This document shows positions 18,507 through 26,585 of a DNA stretch of 64,000 bases, one piece after another. The stretch comes from Leifsonia soli (lineage in GTDB: Bacteria > Actinomycetota > Actinomycetes > Actinomycetales > Microbacteriaceae). A program made the translations under genes and the position numbers. Position 1 is the stretch's first letter, and each line of letters starts with the position of its first letter. The stretch covers positions 2,108,001 to 2,172,000 of the forward strand of contig NZ_JACCBJ010000001.1 in assembly GCF_013408745.1 (NCBI RefSeq), read 5' to 3'. A model generated the notes under the pieces. The model ran no database searches and was not told where the DNA came from. It saw only the letters and a program-made list of their open reading frames with translations.

Positions 18507-19175
18507 TCAGGTGCGGGCCACGCCCGCGATCTGCGTGTTGAACGGCAGGAACGGGGTGTGGAGGCGGTAGCGCTCCACCTCCACGGCCGCGAACCCGGCC
18601 GATCGGATGGCGTGCTCCAGGTCGCGCTCGCACGAGCATCCCTCGAAGGTCCACGCCCACGGTCGGCGGACGAGGCGCTGGGATGCGCGGGTCGGCGTCC
18701 CGCTCGGGGCGGCGACGTGCTCCACGAACCGGAAGGCGCCGCCCGGGCGCAGGATGCGGCGGATCTCGGCGAGCACCGCGTCCGGGTCCTGCACGGAGCA
18801 GAGCACCAACGACGAGATGACGCTGTCGACGCTGGCGTCGGGCAGGCCGGTCCGCTCGGCCGTCCGCTCCCGCAGGTCGAGTGCGACGCCCGCGCGGAGG
18901 GCGGCGGCGCGCAGGCCGTCGTGCATGGAGCGGTTGGGCTCGATGGCGACCAGCGCCGCTCCGGCGGGAACGTAGGGGAGGTTCGCACCGACTCCCGGGC
19001 CGATCTCGGCGACCTCACCCGCCAGCCCCGCGAACACGCGCCTCTTGCGCGGTCGCAGCGACGCCTCCAGGTACGGCCCCATCACCCGGAAGAAGGCGGC
19101 GTTGAAGCGTCCGCGTCCGGGATGCTGCACGAACCCCGCCGTCGCTTCGTCGCCTGTCGCGGTCGTCCTGGTCAT
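18507..19175 (-). CDS. Class I SAM-dependent methyltransferase
   Basis: 222 residues; ATG preceded by AGGAGAGG. The SAM-binding motif I reads VAEIGPGVGANLPYVP (about residue 55), followed by an acidic IEPN after strand 2, SLVLCSVQDP (motif IV) and LRPGGAFRFVEHV (motif VI). This pattern resembles the METTL7/phospholipid N-methyltransferase group. The late CSCERDLEHAI block is typical of that group. Acceptor not predictable. Convergent with the small acidic gene. Confidence 0.88.
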   Translation of the reverse strand: MTRTTATGDEATAGFVQHPGRGRFNAAFFRVMGPYLEASLRPRKRRVFAGLAGEVAEIGPGVGANLPYVPAGAALVAIEPNRSMHDGLRAAALRAGVALDLRERTAERTGLPDASVDSVISSLVLCSVQDPDAVLAEIRRILRPGGAFRFVEHVAAPSGTPTRASQRLVRRPWAWTFEGCSCERDLEHAIRSAGFAAVEVERYRLHTPFLPFNTQIAGVART

Positions 19176-19276
19176 GGCCTCTCCTGCCCTCGGGTGGTGC
19201 CGTCGGGACGACTCTGCCTCGCCTCGGATGCTCGATCAGGCGGGGAACTACCCCACTTCGCCCGTCGCGGCGCCGA

Positions 19277-20332
19277 TCACGGTGCCGGCGGAGCGGCCGG
19301 CCGCTCGCCCTGCGCCGCCCACCAGGACGCGATCTGCGCACGCGACCGGAACCCCAGCCTCAGCCGGATGCGCTCCACGTGCCCCTCGGCCGACCGCTCG
19401 TCGATCCCGAGCCGCTCGGCGATCTCGCGGTTCGTCCGCCCATCGCTCACCAGGGCGGCGACCTCGCGCTGGCGCGGCGTCAGCCCTCCCTCGGCCGCTC
19501 CGACCGGGCGCAGACCGAGGAAGCGGCGGATCGTGGCGGCGAGCGCCACGGCATCCCCGGCCCAGGGCAGGTGCGAGCGCCCGGGGAGGACGACGAGCTC
19601 CGCTCCGGGGATGCCGCGCGCCAGCTCCTCCGCCTGCGCGAGAGGCGCCGCGCGATCCCGCTCCCGGTGCACGACGAGCGTCGGCGAGCGCACCTCCGCC
19701 AGCAGCGGGCCGACATCGAGCGCGTAGCTCAGGGCGAGGAGCGACTGCGCGGTCGCCGCGTCGGACGCGGCGCGCTGGTAGCGGCCGAACTCCGCGCGGG
19801 CGGCGGCGGACGCATCCGGGGCGAACAGATCGGTGAGGACGTCCGACCCGAGACCCCAGTGCGACCCGACGAGAGCCAGCACGTGCTCGCGTGCGCTCGG
19901 CGGCGAGACCGCGGCGCCGGAGACCCAGCCGCCGTAGAGCACCAGCCGCCGGACCGTCGCGGGATGGGCGGCCGCCCACGCCACCGCGACCAGCGCGCCC
20001 AGCGAGACGCCGACGAGGTCGAACGGCTCCGAGCCGAGCGGTGCGACGACCGCCGCGAGCTGCTCCAGCTCGGAGGCGAGGGAGGGAGGCTGCCGGGCCG
20101 GACCCGACATCCCGCACCCGGCCCGGTCGTAGCGGATCAGGCGGCAGCCGCGTGCGAGGCGCCGGTAGAAGGCGCGCTCGTCGGGAAGCCGCCACCCGTG
20201 TTCGAGATGGCTCAGCCAGCCGGAGATGTAGACGACCGGCCGGCCCGCGCCGATCGACGCGACGGCGATGACGGTGCCGTCGGCGGTGGTGACGCTGTCG
20301 AGGTGCTGCCGGTCCGACTCAGGCGTGACCAT
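19277..20332 (-). CDS. Alpha/beta hydrolase fused to a LuxR DNA-binding domain
   Basis: 351 residues. Residues about 20-275 are an alpha/beta hydrolase with nucleophile Ser110 in GVSLGA, an Asp near 222 (RERDRAAP) and His near 252 (GRSHLPW), so the triad appears complete. Residues about 285-345 are a LuxR-type helix-turn-helix (LTPRQREVAALVSDGRTN, IAERLGIDERSAEGHVERI). This looks like an enzyme or ligand sensor that is also a transcription factor. Its start overlaps the end of the nitronate monooxygenase gene by 14 bases, so the two are co-translated. Ligand and targets unknown. Confidence 0.9.
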   Translation of the reverse strand: MVTPESDRQHLDSVTTADGTVIAVASIGAGRPVVYISGWLSHLEHGWRLPDERAFYRRLARGCRLIRYDRAGCGMSGPARQPPSLASELEQLAAVVAPLGSEPFDLVGVSLGALVAVAWAAAHPATVRRLVLYGGWVSGAAVSPPSAREHVLALVGSHWGLGSDVLTDLFAPDASAAARAEFGRYQRAASDAATAQSLLALSYALDVGPLLAEVRSPTLVVHRERDRAAPLAQAEELARGIPGAELVVLPGRSHLPWAGDAVALAATIRRFLGLRPVGAAEGGLTPRQREVAALVSDGRTNREIAERLGIDERSAEGHVERIRLRLGFRSRAQIASWWAAQGERPAAPPAP

Positions 20333-21326
20333 CCGGCACCCCAGCGGCCAGTTCGGCGAAGACCTCGCGTGCGTCGTCGTGCCGCGACAGCCCGGCGCTC
20401 TGCCCCATCCAGAGGCTCAGCAGGTCGGCGTCCCCGATCTCGGCCGCTCGCCGGCGGAAGATCCCGGTGAGGATGTTCTGCAGCGGGAAGGGGGCGATGG
20501 CGCCACCCTGCTCGATCGTCCGCACCGCGCGGTTCGGCAGTCCCCGCGCCGCGCGCCCGCTCATCGCACGGGTCAGCACGGTCTCGTGGGCGAGCGCGGT
20601 GCGGATGCGGTCCCGGTGGAGGGCGGGCGCCGCCGACTGCCGGGTGGCGAGGAACGCCGACCCGACCTGCGCGCCCGAGGCGCCGAGGGCGAACGCGGCG
20701 GCGACACCGCGCCGGTCGGCGATGCCGCCGGCGGCGATCACCGGAACGCTCACCGCGTCGACCACCTGCGGGATGAGCGCGAGTCCGCCGACCAGGCTGT
20801 CGGCCGGATCGGACAGGAACGATGGGCGGTGGCCGGCGGCCTCCGAGCCGGACGCGACCACCGCATCCACCCCGCCCGCTTCGAGCGCCTGCGCCTCCGG
20901 CACGGTCGTCGCCGTGCCGATCACCCGGATTCCTCGCGCGTGTGCCGCCTCGACGACGTCGGCCGGCGGGACGCCGAAGACGAAGCTCAGCGCCGCCGGC
21001 TGCGCGTCGAACGCCGCCGCGAGCTGGTCGTCGAAGTCCGGAAGCGGGGCGACCGGTCCCTCGGGAACGGGAGCTCCGGCCTCCTCGAACAACGGTCGCA
21101 ACGCGGCGAGCGCGCGGTCGACGTCGTCGCGCGGGAAGCCGCCTCCCGGCTCGGGCTCGCCGGGGCCCCGGAAGGGCAGCCACAGGTTGAGGGCGAACGG
21201 CCGGGCCGTCCGCCGGCGCACGTCGTCGCCGACGGCCCGGATGCGCTCAGCGCTCAGGCCGTAGAGGCCGTACGAACCGAGACCTCCGGCCTCGCTCACC
21301 GCCGCGGTCAGCTCCTCGGAGGACAT
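20319..21326 (-). CDS. Nitronate monooxygenase (2-nitropropane dioxygenase), N-terminus lost by frameshift
   Basis: 335 residues as called from the first ATG in the main frame. The family fold is an FMN TIM barrel that oxidises alkyl nitronates; ASGSEAAGH carries the catalytic His, and AVSEAGGLGSYG and VIAAGGIADR are conserved. The start is inside the conserved first strand. The missing N-terminal residues (RELLGIETPIVS) are encoded just upstream in another frame, between 21385 and about 21341, preceded by a GTG. One lost base near 21339-21342 explains this. The product may be inactive, or the sequence may hold an indel error. Confidence 0.8.
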   Translation of the reverse strand: MSSEELTAAVSEAGGLGSYGLYGLSAERIRAVGDDVRRRTARPFALNLWLPFRGPGEPEPGGGFPRDDVDRALAALRPLFEEAGAPVPEGPVAPLPDFDDQLAAAFDAQPAALSFVFGVPPADVVEAAHARGIRVIGTATTVPEAQALEAGGVDAVVASGSEAAGHRPSFLSDPADSLVGGLALIPQVVDAVSVPVIAAGGIADRRGVAAAFALGASGAQVGSAFLATRQSAAPALHRDRIRTALAHETVLTRAMSGRAARGLPNRAVRTIEQGGAIAPFPLQNILTGIFRRRAAEIGDADLLSLWMGQSAGLSRHDDAREVFAELAAGVPDGHA

Positions 21327-21504
21327 GCCCCCGAACGGTCCGACACGATCGGAGTCTCGATGCCGAGCAGCTCACGCAATCCCACGGGTCTTGTCTACAC
21401 CCGCCAGGACGATGCGGACTCTGGACTTTCCCCCACGGAGGGCGCACGCTTGACCCACCGAAGCTATCGACCGGTAGCGTTGGTGGAATGGACAGCGGCA
21501 CCGG

Positions 21505-22203
21505 ATGAACGAGAGCATCGTGGATGCGCGCCCCGGTGACGCGCAGCAGGCGGAGTACTGGCGCCCCTTCATGGAGGCGCTCCCCGTCACGGGGACGGCC
21601 GTCTCGACCATCGGGGACCTGCTGGGCACGGAGACGGTCTCGGCCAGCGATGCGGTGGCCGCCCGCCTCGACGAGCTGCAGTTCGACCTCGGCGAAGGCC
21701 CGTGCTGGGACGCCCTGACCCTGCGCCGTCCGGTGCTCGAGCCCGACCTGCAGGGCCGTCCGCGTCGCGCGTGGCCCTCGTTCACGGCCGCCGCGATCGA
21801 TGCGGGAGTCGGCGCCCTGTTCGCCTTCCCGATGCTCGTCGGACCGCTGCGGATCGGAGCGGTCGACCTGTACGCGCGCGAAGCGCTGCCCCTCGACGAG
21901 GCCCACACACAGGCGGCGACGCGGCTCGCGAAGGCCGCCGGGCGCACGCTGCTGAGACGCGCCCTCGCCGCCGCGGGGCGCGAGGAGCCGCCCGAGGACG
22001 CGAACCCCTTCTCGCGCCGTGTCGTGCATCAGGCGACCGGGATGGTGCTCGCCCAGCTGGATGTCAGCGCGGACGACGCACGGATGGTCATCCAGGCGCA
22101 TGCGTTCGCGACGGAGCGGTCGATGATGGAGGTCTCCCGCGACATCCTCGATGGGCGGCTCGACCTGTCGGAGCTCGATCGCGAGGAGGGTCCGGAGCGA
22201 TGA
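21505..22203 (+). CDS. GAF and ANTAR domain RNA-binding regulator (first of a pair)
   Basis: 232 residues. The N-terminal GAF domain (about 30-155, FDLGEGPCWDAL) binds a small ligand; the C-terminal ANTAR domain (from about 170: VVHQATGMVLAQLDVSADDAR) binds paired RNA hairpins and acts as an antiterminator. No phospho-acceptor receiver domain is present. The ATG at 22200 of the next gene overlaps its stop (ATGA), so the two are expressed together. Ligand and target RNAs unknown. Confidence 0.9.
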   Translation: MNESIVDARPGDAQQAEYWRPFMEALPVTGTAVSTIGDLLGTETVSASDAVAARLDELQFDLGEGPCWDALTLRRPVLEPDLQGRPRRAWPSFTAAAIDAGVGALFAFPMLVGPLRIGAVDLYAREALPLDEAHTQAATRLAKAAGRTLLRRALAAAGREEPPEDANPFSRRVVHQATGMVLAQLDVSADDARMVIQAHAFATERSMMEVSRDILDGRLDLSELDREEGPER

Positions 22204-22910
22204 CCCTCACGCGCGAACAAGGGATCCTGCGGGCGTTCGCCCAGCTGGCCGACACGCTCGTCGACGACTACGACGTCGTCGACCTGCTGCAGAACCTCGT
22301 CGACCTCTCCAGCCGCTTCCTCGGCGCGACCGCCTCCGGTGTGATGCTGGCCGACGAGCACGGCGATCTCGACGTGATCGCCTCCACCAGCGAGGCCAGC
22401 CGGCTGGTCGAGGTCATGCAGCTGAGCGCGTACGCCGGGCCGTGCATCGAGAGCTTCGAGACCGGGGCGGTGGTGTCCGTCGCCGATATCGTGCAGGTGC
22501 CCGACCGCTGGCACGCGTTCCGCGACCGGGCTCTGGAGCAGGGCTTCGTCGCCATCGACGCGATCCCGCTGCGCCTGCGCACCCAGACGATCGGCACCCT
22601 CAATCTGTTCCGCGACAGGGTCGGCGACCTGCCGGAAGACGACCTGGTCGCCGCCCAGGCGTTCGCGGATGTGGCGACCATCGGCATCCTCCACCAGCGG
22701 AGCCTCGCCGAGAGCGACGCCATCCGCCGCCAGCTGCAGTTCGCCCTGAACAGCCGGATCATCATCGAGCAGGCCAAGGGCGTCGTCGCCCAGACCCGCG
22801 GGGTCCCCATCGATCAGGCGTTCACGCTCATCCGCGACTACGCGCGCCGCAACCAGCGCGGCATCTCGCTGGTCGCCTCCGACATCGTGGAGCGCCGGCT
22901 GGGACTCTGA
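22200..22910 (+). CDS. GAF and ANTAR domain RNA-binding regulator (second of a pair)
   Basis: 236 residues. GAF domain about 20-160 (GPCIESFETG), then a helical linker and a C-terminal ANTAR domain (NSRIIIEQAKGVVAQTRGVPID, in two parts) of the canonical type that resembles AmiR-like proteins. Overlaps the upstream GAF-ANTAR gene by 4 bases, a paralogous but clearly diverged copy. They may work as a heterodimer, which is inference. Many actinobacteria encode such pairs without a nearby kinase. Confidence 0.9.
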   Translation: MTLTREQGILRAFAQLADTLVDDYDVVDLLQNLVDLSSRFLGATASGVMLADEHGDLDVIASTSEASRLVEVMQLSAYAGPCIESFETGAVVSVADIVQVPDRWHAFRDRALEQGFVAIDAIPLRLRTQTIGTLNLFRDRVGDLPEDDLVAAQAFADVATIGILHQRSLAESDAIRRQLQFALNSRIIIEQAKGVVAQTRGVPIDQAFTLIRDYARRNQRGISLVASDIVERRLGL

Positions 22911-22919
22911 GCGGACCCG

Positions 22920-23270
22920 TCAGACGGACGTCAGGAAGGACGACACCGTGTCCAGCGAGCCGGGCACCAGCCGGTAGTACGCCCAGGTGCCCCGCTTCGA
23001 TCTGCTGAGGAAACCGGCGTCGACCAGGATCTTGAGGTGATGCGAGACCGTCGGCTGGGAGAGCCCGAGCGGCTCGGTCAGATCGCAGACGCACGCTTCT
23101 CCCCCGTCGTGCGCGGCGACCATCGAGATCAGGCGGAGGCGGGCAGGATCGGCCAGCGCCTTCATCGCCCGCGCCACCGAGTGCGCGTTCTCCTCACTGA
23201 GCACCTCTTTCGTGAGCGGTGAGCAGCAGGCCTGCAGGTCGCGCAGCGGGAGGAGTTCGGTGATCGCCAT
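22920..23270 (-). CDS. ArsR/SmtB-family metalloregulator
   Basis: 116 residues from the ATG at 23270; sixteen extra upstream codons are open but contain the operator. The winged helix is LTEPLGLSQPTVSHHLKIL, and the preceding EACVCDL places two Cys residues in the recognition region as in ArsR-type arsenite/antimonite sensors. Another Cys pair (QACCSP) lies near the N-terminus and may add metal ligands. No ribosome site is evident and a -10-like GAGAAT ends seven bases upstream, so the mRNA may be leaderless. It is divergent from a tiny Cys-rich gene. Confidence 0.88.
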   Translation of the reverse strand: MAITELLPLRDLQACCSPLTKEVLSEENAHSVARAMKALADPARLRLISMVAAHDGGEACVCDLTEPLGLSQPTVSHHLKILVDAGFLSRSKRGTWAYYRLVPGSLDTVSSFLTSV

Positions 23271-23289
23271 ACGTCGATTCTCATCCATG

Positions 23290-23307
23290 CATTGACAAAC
23301 GTCAATG
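23290..23307. promoter_or_regulatory. Perfect palindrome, likely ArsR operator
   Basis: CATTGAC-AAAC-GTCAATG, 7-bp arms with a 4-base spacer, 20 bases upstream of the arsR start and 54 upstream of the divergent Cys-rich gene. Each arm contains TTGAC, so the arms may serve as -35 elements for both directions and binding would block both. Regulation is inference. Confidence 0.75.
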
Positions 23308-23360
23308 TATGCGTCCATCGTAGTTCATCGATGCTTATCGATCAAGAAGGGAGGGTCATC

Positions 23361-23429
23361 ATGGGATGCTGCGACACCGACGAGTGCCAGACGCTGCCCG
23401 ACGGCTCCTGCGCGCCGGACTGCTGCTGA
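23361..23429 (+). CDS. 22-residue cysteine-rich peptide, possible metal-binding peptide
   Basis: ATG preceded by GGGAGGG six bases upstream, TGA at 23427-23429. Six of 22 residues are Cys (positions 3, 4, 9, 17, 21, 22), arranged as two CC pairs and two single Cys, with several Asp/Glu. Divergent from an ArsR repressor with a palindrome between them, so induction by a metal or metalloid is plausible. It resembles a minimal metallothionein in composition, not by recognised homology. Too short for ordinary gene finders. Confidence 0.6.
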   Translation: MGCCDTDECQTLPDGSCAPDCC

Positions 23430-23498
23430 CGGCCGAGGCCGAGGCCGTCGTCGTCGCGGGTGCGACGGCGACGGCCCGGCATCGGGGCGCGGTCGGGC

Positions 23499-23885
23499 TC
23501 ACGCGGCGCCGCTGAGCGCCTTCCCCTTCAAGGTCTCGAACTCGGCCGGCGTGATCGCGCCGCTGTCGAGCAGGCGCTTCGCCGACTCGATCTCCGCAGA
23601 CGGCGAGCTGGTGCCCGCCACCGCGCGGACGTGGTCCGCGGCCGCGGCCTGCGCCTCCATCGCCCCCGCAGCGCTCCGCTGCGCCATGCGGCCGCCGCGA
23701 GCGATGAGGTAGATGAAGGCCGCGAGGAACGGCACCAGGACGAGGAACAGGACCCACAGTGCTTTCGCCCAGCCGTTCAGCTCAGGATCCCGGAAGACGT
23801 CGATGATCACGCGGATGAAGATCGTGATGCAGACGACGACCAGGTAGAACCAGAACGTCCAGACGATGAAATCCCAGAAAGTCAT
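23499..23885 (-). CDS. PLDc_N/SHOCT membrane protein
   Basis: 128 residues. Two membrane segments make up the first 65 residues (FIVWTFWFYLVVVCITIFI and KALWVLFLVLVPFLAAFIYL), matching the phospholipase D nuclease N-terminal (PLDc_N) module. The C-terminus ends with a SHOCT motif (AKRLLDSGAITPAEFETLKGK, in parts). Such small proteins are common in actinobacteria and of unknown function. Confidence 0.87.
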   Translation of the reverse strand: MTFWDFIVWTFWFYLVVVCITIFIRVIIDVFRDPELNGWAKALWVLFLVLVPFLAAFIYLIARGGRMAQRSAAGAMEAQAAAADHVRAVAGTSSPSAEIESAKRLLDSGAITPAEFETLKGKALSGAA

Positions 23886-23981
23886 AGCAACTCCTCTCAG
23901 TGGGCGGAGCGGCCAGCACTTCGCGTGGCCTGAAGCTACGACTCGCGGATCATCCGCGGCTAGTAGGCAGATTCGGTCGTC

Positions 23982-24494
23982 TCAGGCCCCGACGTCGCGG
24001 ACGAAGGTGAGCAGCTGGAGGCTCCTGCCGTCCGGCAGCTCGACGATGCCCTCGCGGTCGGGCTCCCGGCGGAACCCGAGCTTCCGGTAGAGGGCGTGCG
24101 CACCGACCATGACCGGGCCGCTGTTCATCACGACCGCTCGCTGACCGCGCTGCGCCGCCTGATCGAGTGCGAACTGCGTGAGGGCGATCCCGATCCCCCG
24201 CCCGCGGGCCGACGGGTGGGTCGCGAGCAGCCGGAAGTACAGCTCGTCCTGCGCGATCTGGCCGCCCTGGTCGCGGCCCGGCCGGAGCAGCGCGATGGTG
24301 CCGAGCAGCTGTCCGGTCCCTGTGTCCTCCGCCACGAAGAACTCGAAGTCGTCGAGCAGGGCTTCCGGATGCTTCAGCTCGTCGCGGTAGTGGGGCGAGA
24401 GGTCGGTGTAGTCGGTGGTGTACGCGGCGTGGGTCAGCTCCCCGATCGCCGGGTACTCGTCCGGCCCGGCCGGCCGGATGAGCGGAGTGGTCAT
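23982..24494 (-). CDS. GNAT-family N-acetyltransferase
   Basis: 170 residues from the ATG at 24494, preceded closely by GGAGG. Acetyl-CoA binding motif A is visible as LLATHPSARGRGIGIALTQF, and the late ALYRKLGFRREP is the common GNAT C-terminal block. Substrate unknown; an amino acid, antibiotic or protein N-terminus are all possible. Divergent from the SDR gene with a 54-bp gap. Confidence 0.9.
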   Translation of the reverse strand: MTTPLIRPAGPDEYPAIGELTHAAYTTDYTDLSPHYRDELKHPEALLDDFEFFVAEDTGTGQLLGTIALLRPGRDQGGQIAQDELYFRLLATHPSARGRGIGIALTQFALDQAAQRGQRAVVMNSGPVMVGAHALYRKLGFRREPDREGIVELPDGRSLQLLTFVRDVGA

Positions 24495-24548
24495 CCCTCC
24501 AGTATCACCCGCATCGTGGGCCGCTTCCGACGGTGCGAGGATGAGCCC

Positions 24549-25403
24549 ATGACCTCCTCTCCCGTCCTCCTCATCACCGGCACATCCTCCGGCATCGGCC
24601 TCGCCACCGCCATCGCGGCAGCGCGCCGCGGTTTCCGCGTGATCGCGACCATGCGCGACCTCGCGAAAGCCGGGCGGCTGCGCACCGCAGCGCTGGACGC
24701 CGGGGTCGAGCTCGACATCCAGCGCCTCGATGTCACCGATGAGGAGGCCGTCGCGGCCGAGCTCGACCGCATCCGTGGCGCGTACGGCCGGCTCGACGCC
24801 CTGCTCAACAACGCGGGAGCCGGGCACGTCGGCACGGTCGAGCAGGAGTCTCTGGACGAGGTGCGCGCCGTGATGGAGGTCAACTTCTTCGGGGTGGTGT
24901 CCGTCACCCGGGCCGCACTCCCCCTGCTGCGCGAGAGCCGCGGCCGCATCGTCACGGTGTCGAGCGTCGGCGGCGTCGTCGGCCAGCCTTTCAACGAGGC
25001 GTACTGCGCGGCCAAGTTCGCCGTCGAGGGGTTCCTGGAATCCCTGACCCCGGTCGCGGCCGGTCTCGGCGTGAAGGTCACCATCGTCGAGCCCGGTGCT
25101 GTCGGGACGGAGTTCGTGGCGAATGTCGGCCTGGAGGAGACGCCCGCCGCCTTCGGAACCCCCTACGAGGACGCCCTCCGCGCGTACCTCGCCCGCACCG
25201 CGGCTGCGTTCGACCCGGCCGCCGCGCAGACCCCGGAGAGCGTTGCCGACGTCATCGTCGACGTGCTCGCCGCCGAGAACCCGCCCGCGCGCATCCAGAC
25301 GTCGGAGAACGCCCGGCGCTTCGCGGCCATCAAGCTGTCCGACCTGGACGGCGCGCACGTGCAGGCGGTCACCCGCCGGTGGGTGGCACCCGCCGAGGCG
25401 TGA
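24549..25403 (+). CDS. Short-chain dehydrogenase/reductase (SDR)
   Basis: 284 residues. NAD(P)-binding TGTSSGIG at the N-terminus, NNAG at about 87, catalytic Ser (VSSVGG) and YCAAK (about 155) give a complete classical SDR. The long C-terminal extension (after 240) resembles the oxidoreductase subgroup annotated as 'SDR family' acting on steroid- or retinol-like substrates. Substrate unknown. Not in an obvious operon. Confidence 0.92.
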   Translation: MTSSPVLLITGTSSGIGLATAIAAARRGFRVIATMRDLAKAGRLRTAALDAGVELDIQRLDVTDEEAVAAELDRIRGAYGRLDALLNNAGAGHVGTVEQESLDEVRAVMEVNFFGVVSVTRAALPLLRESRGRIVTVSSVGGVVGQPFNEAYCAAKFAVEGFLESLTPVAAGLGVKVTIVEPGAVGTEFVANVGLEETPAAFGTPYEDALRAYLARTAAAFDPAAAQTPESVADVIVDVLAAENPPARIQTSENARRFAAIKLSDLDGAHVQAVTRRWVAPAEA

Positions 25404-25435
25404 GCCCGCCGCGGGCCGCCTGAGACGTCGCCCCG

Positions 25436-25690
25436 TCAGCCGGCGACGCGATCAAGTTGCGGCACGTCGACCGGTTCTTCGGTCACCACGAGTCCTGTCT
25501 TGCTCGTGGCCGCCCGCAGCATGTCCTCGATCCACCGCCTGTTCAGCTGCGGCGCACGACTGCCGAAGAACTGGAACCGGAGGTCGGTGGTCGGCGAGAT
25601 CCAGATGGTCTCGCGTCCGTATCCCTCGTTCATCGCTTGGGTGAAGGTGAACGCGACTCCCTGGCCGCTCCGGAGGAGTGTGAGGATCAC
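25436..25690 (-). CDS. DUF7882-like protein lacking its N-terminus
   Basis: 84 residues from a GTG; the conserved family segment actually continues upstream in the same frame (TPIAGVDDRTLAHVKVV) until a stop about 60 bases further, with no good start codon, so the first 12-15 residues of the family are missing. The remaining part (FTFTQAMNEGYGRETIWISP, LRFQFFGSRAPQLNRRW) is typical of a small family common in Microbacteriaceae and unknown in function. It may be a truncated gene or carry a sequence indel. Confidence 0.6.
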   Translation of the reverse strand: MILTLLRSGQGVAFTFTQAMNEGYGRETIWISPTTDLRFQFFGSRAPQLNRRWIEDMLRAATSKTGLVVTEEPVDVPQLDRVAG

Positions 25691-25865
25691 GACTTTGACG
25701 TGTGCGAGCGTCCGGTCGTCGACGCCCGCGATCGGGGTCCGGGATCGGGTTCACTCTACCGCCGCCGCCGTGCGTCACGGCCAATCTCAGCCGGTCCGAC
25801 GAACCCCGTCATCTGGCGGAGGACGACGAGCGGCCAGGTAGACGAGCCGCGGCCAACGGCGGAGC

Positions 25866-26412
25866 ATGGTGACCGTGAGAGCCGAGTTGGAGGTCGTACG
25901 GGCCGGCGCTGTGCCGTGGCCCGATATCCTCAGGCTGTTCGGGCCGGCTGGGGCCTCGAATGGATGCTGGTGCCAGTACTGGCTCCTGGGCCCGGACTAC
26001 CATCGGCTCGACCGCAAAGCGAATCGCGACGACCTCCATCACCAGGTCGACGCGGATCGCGCCGGCATCGTGGCGCTGAGGGACGGCGAGCCGGTGGGAT
26101 GGGCACGGCTGACGCACCGGTCGCAGCTCGGCTACCTGACACGGCGGTTCGCCCGCTATCCCTTCCCGGACGACGACCCGCTGTCGCTTGCGTGCTTCTC
26201 CGTACGCCCTCAGGCGCGCGGCGGGGGCGTGATGTCGGCGCTGATCGACGGCGCCCTGCGCGAGGCCGACCGCGCGAAGACACCATTGGCGACCCGGCCG
26301 CTCCGTCGGCGACGAAGAACCGCTTCTCGGGGGTCCTTCCGGTGTTCCTCTCGCTCGGCTTCACCGAGATCGGGCGCTTGTCCGAAGACGCGCGGTCGTC
26401 CGCTCCGACTGA
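25866..26412 (+). pseudogene. GNAT acetyltransferase pseudogene with two frame breaks
   Basis: From 25866 the frame encodes an acetyltransferase start (LEVVRAGAVPWPDILRLFG, then CWCQYW and CFSVRPQARGGGVMSALIDGAL, motif A). Near 26280 this frame loses similarity and the expected continuation (SATKNRFSGVLPVFLSLGFTEIGRLSED, in parts) appears one frame over; after SED the natural end RAVVRSD-stop (26412) is in the third frame. Both breaks fit single-base losses or a small deletion. The main frame runs on uninterrupted into the next gene, which makes an automatic call misleading. Confidence 0.72.
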
Positions 26413-26585
26413 GACGCGGCGTCCTCCGGCGGCGCATCGGCCAGCCGGGAGAGCGCGAAGAGCTCGAGGGGGCCACAACATCCGGAGGGGTTGCTTGCCG
26501 GCGCCGATCCGGCGTAGCCGCGAGCGAAGTCCGCTCCTATACTTTCGCCCGAACGGCAGTCGCCGCTCTTCTGAGGAGGCTCGAC

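Noticed and set aside
23361..23429. RiPP or lantibiotic precursor peptide
   Set aside because: No leader region, modifying enzyme, protease or transporter gene adjoins; an ArsR gene makes metal binding more likely.
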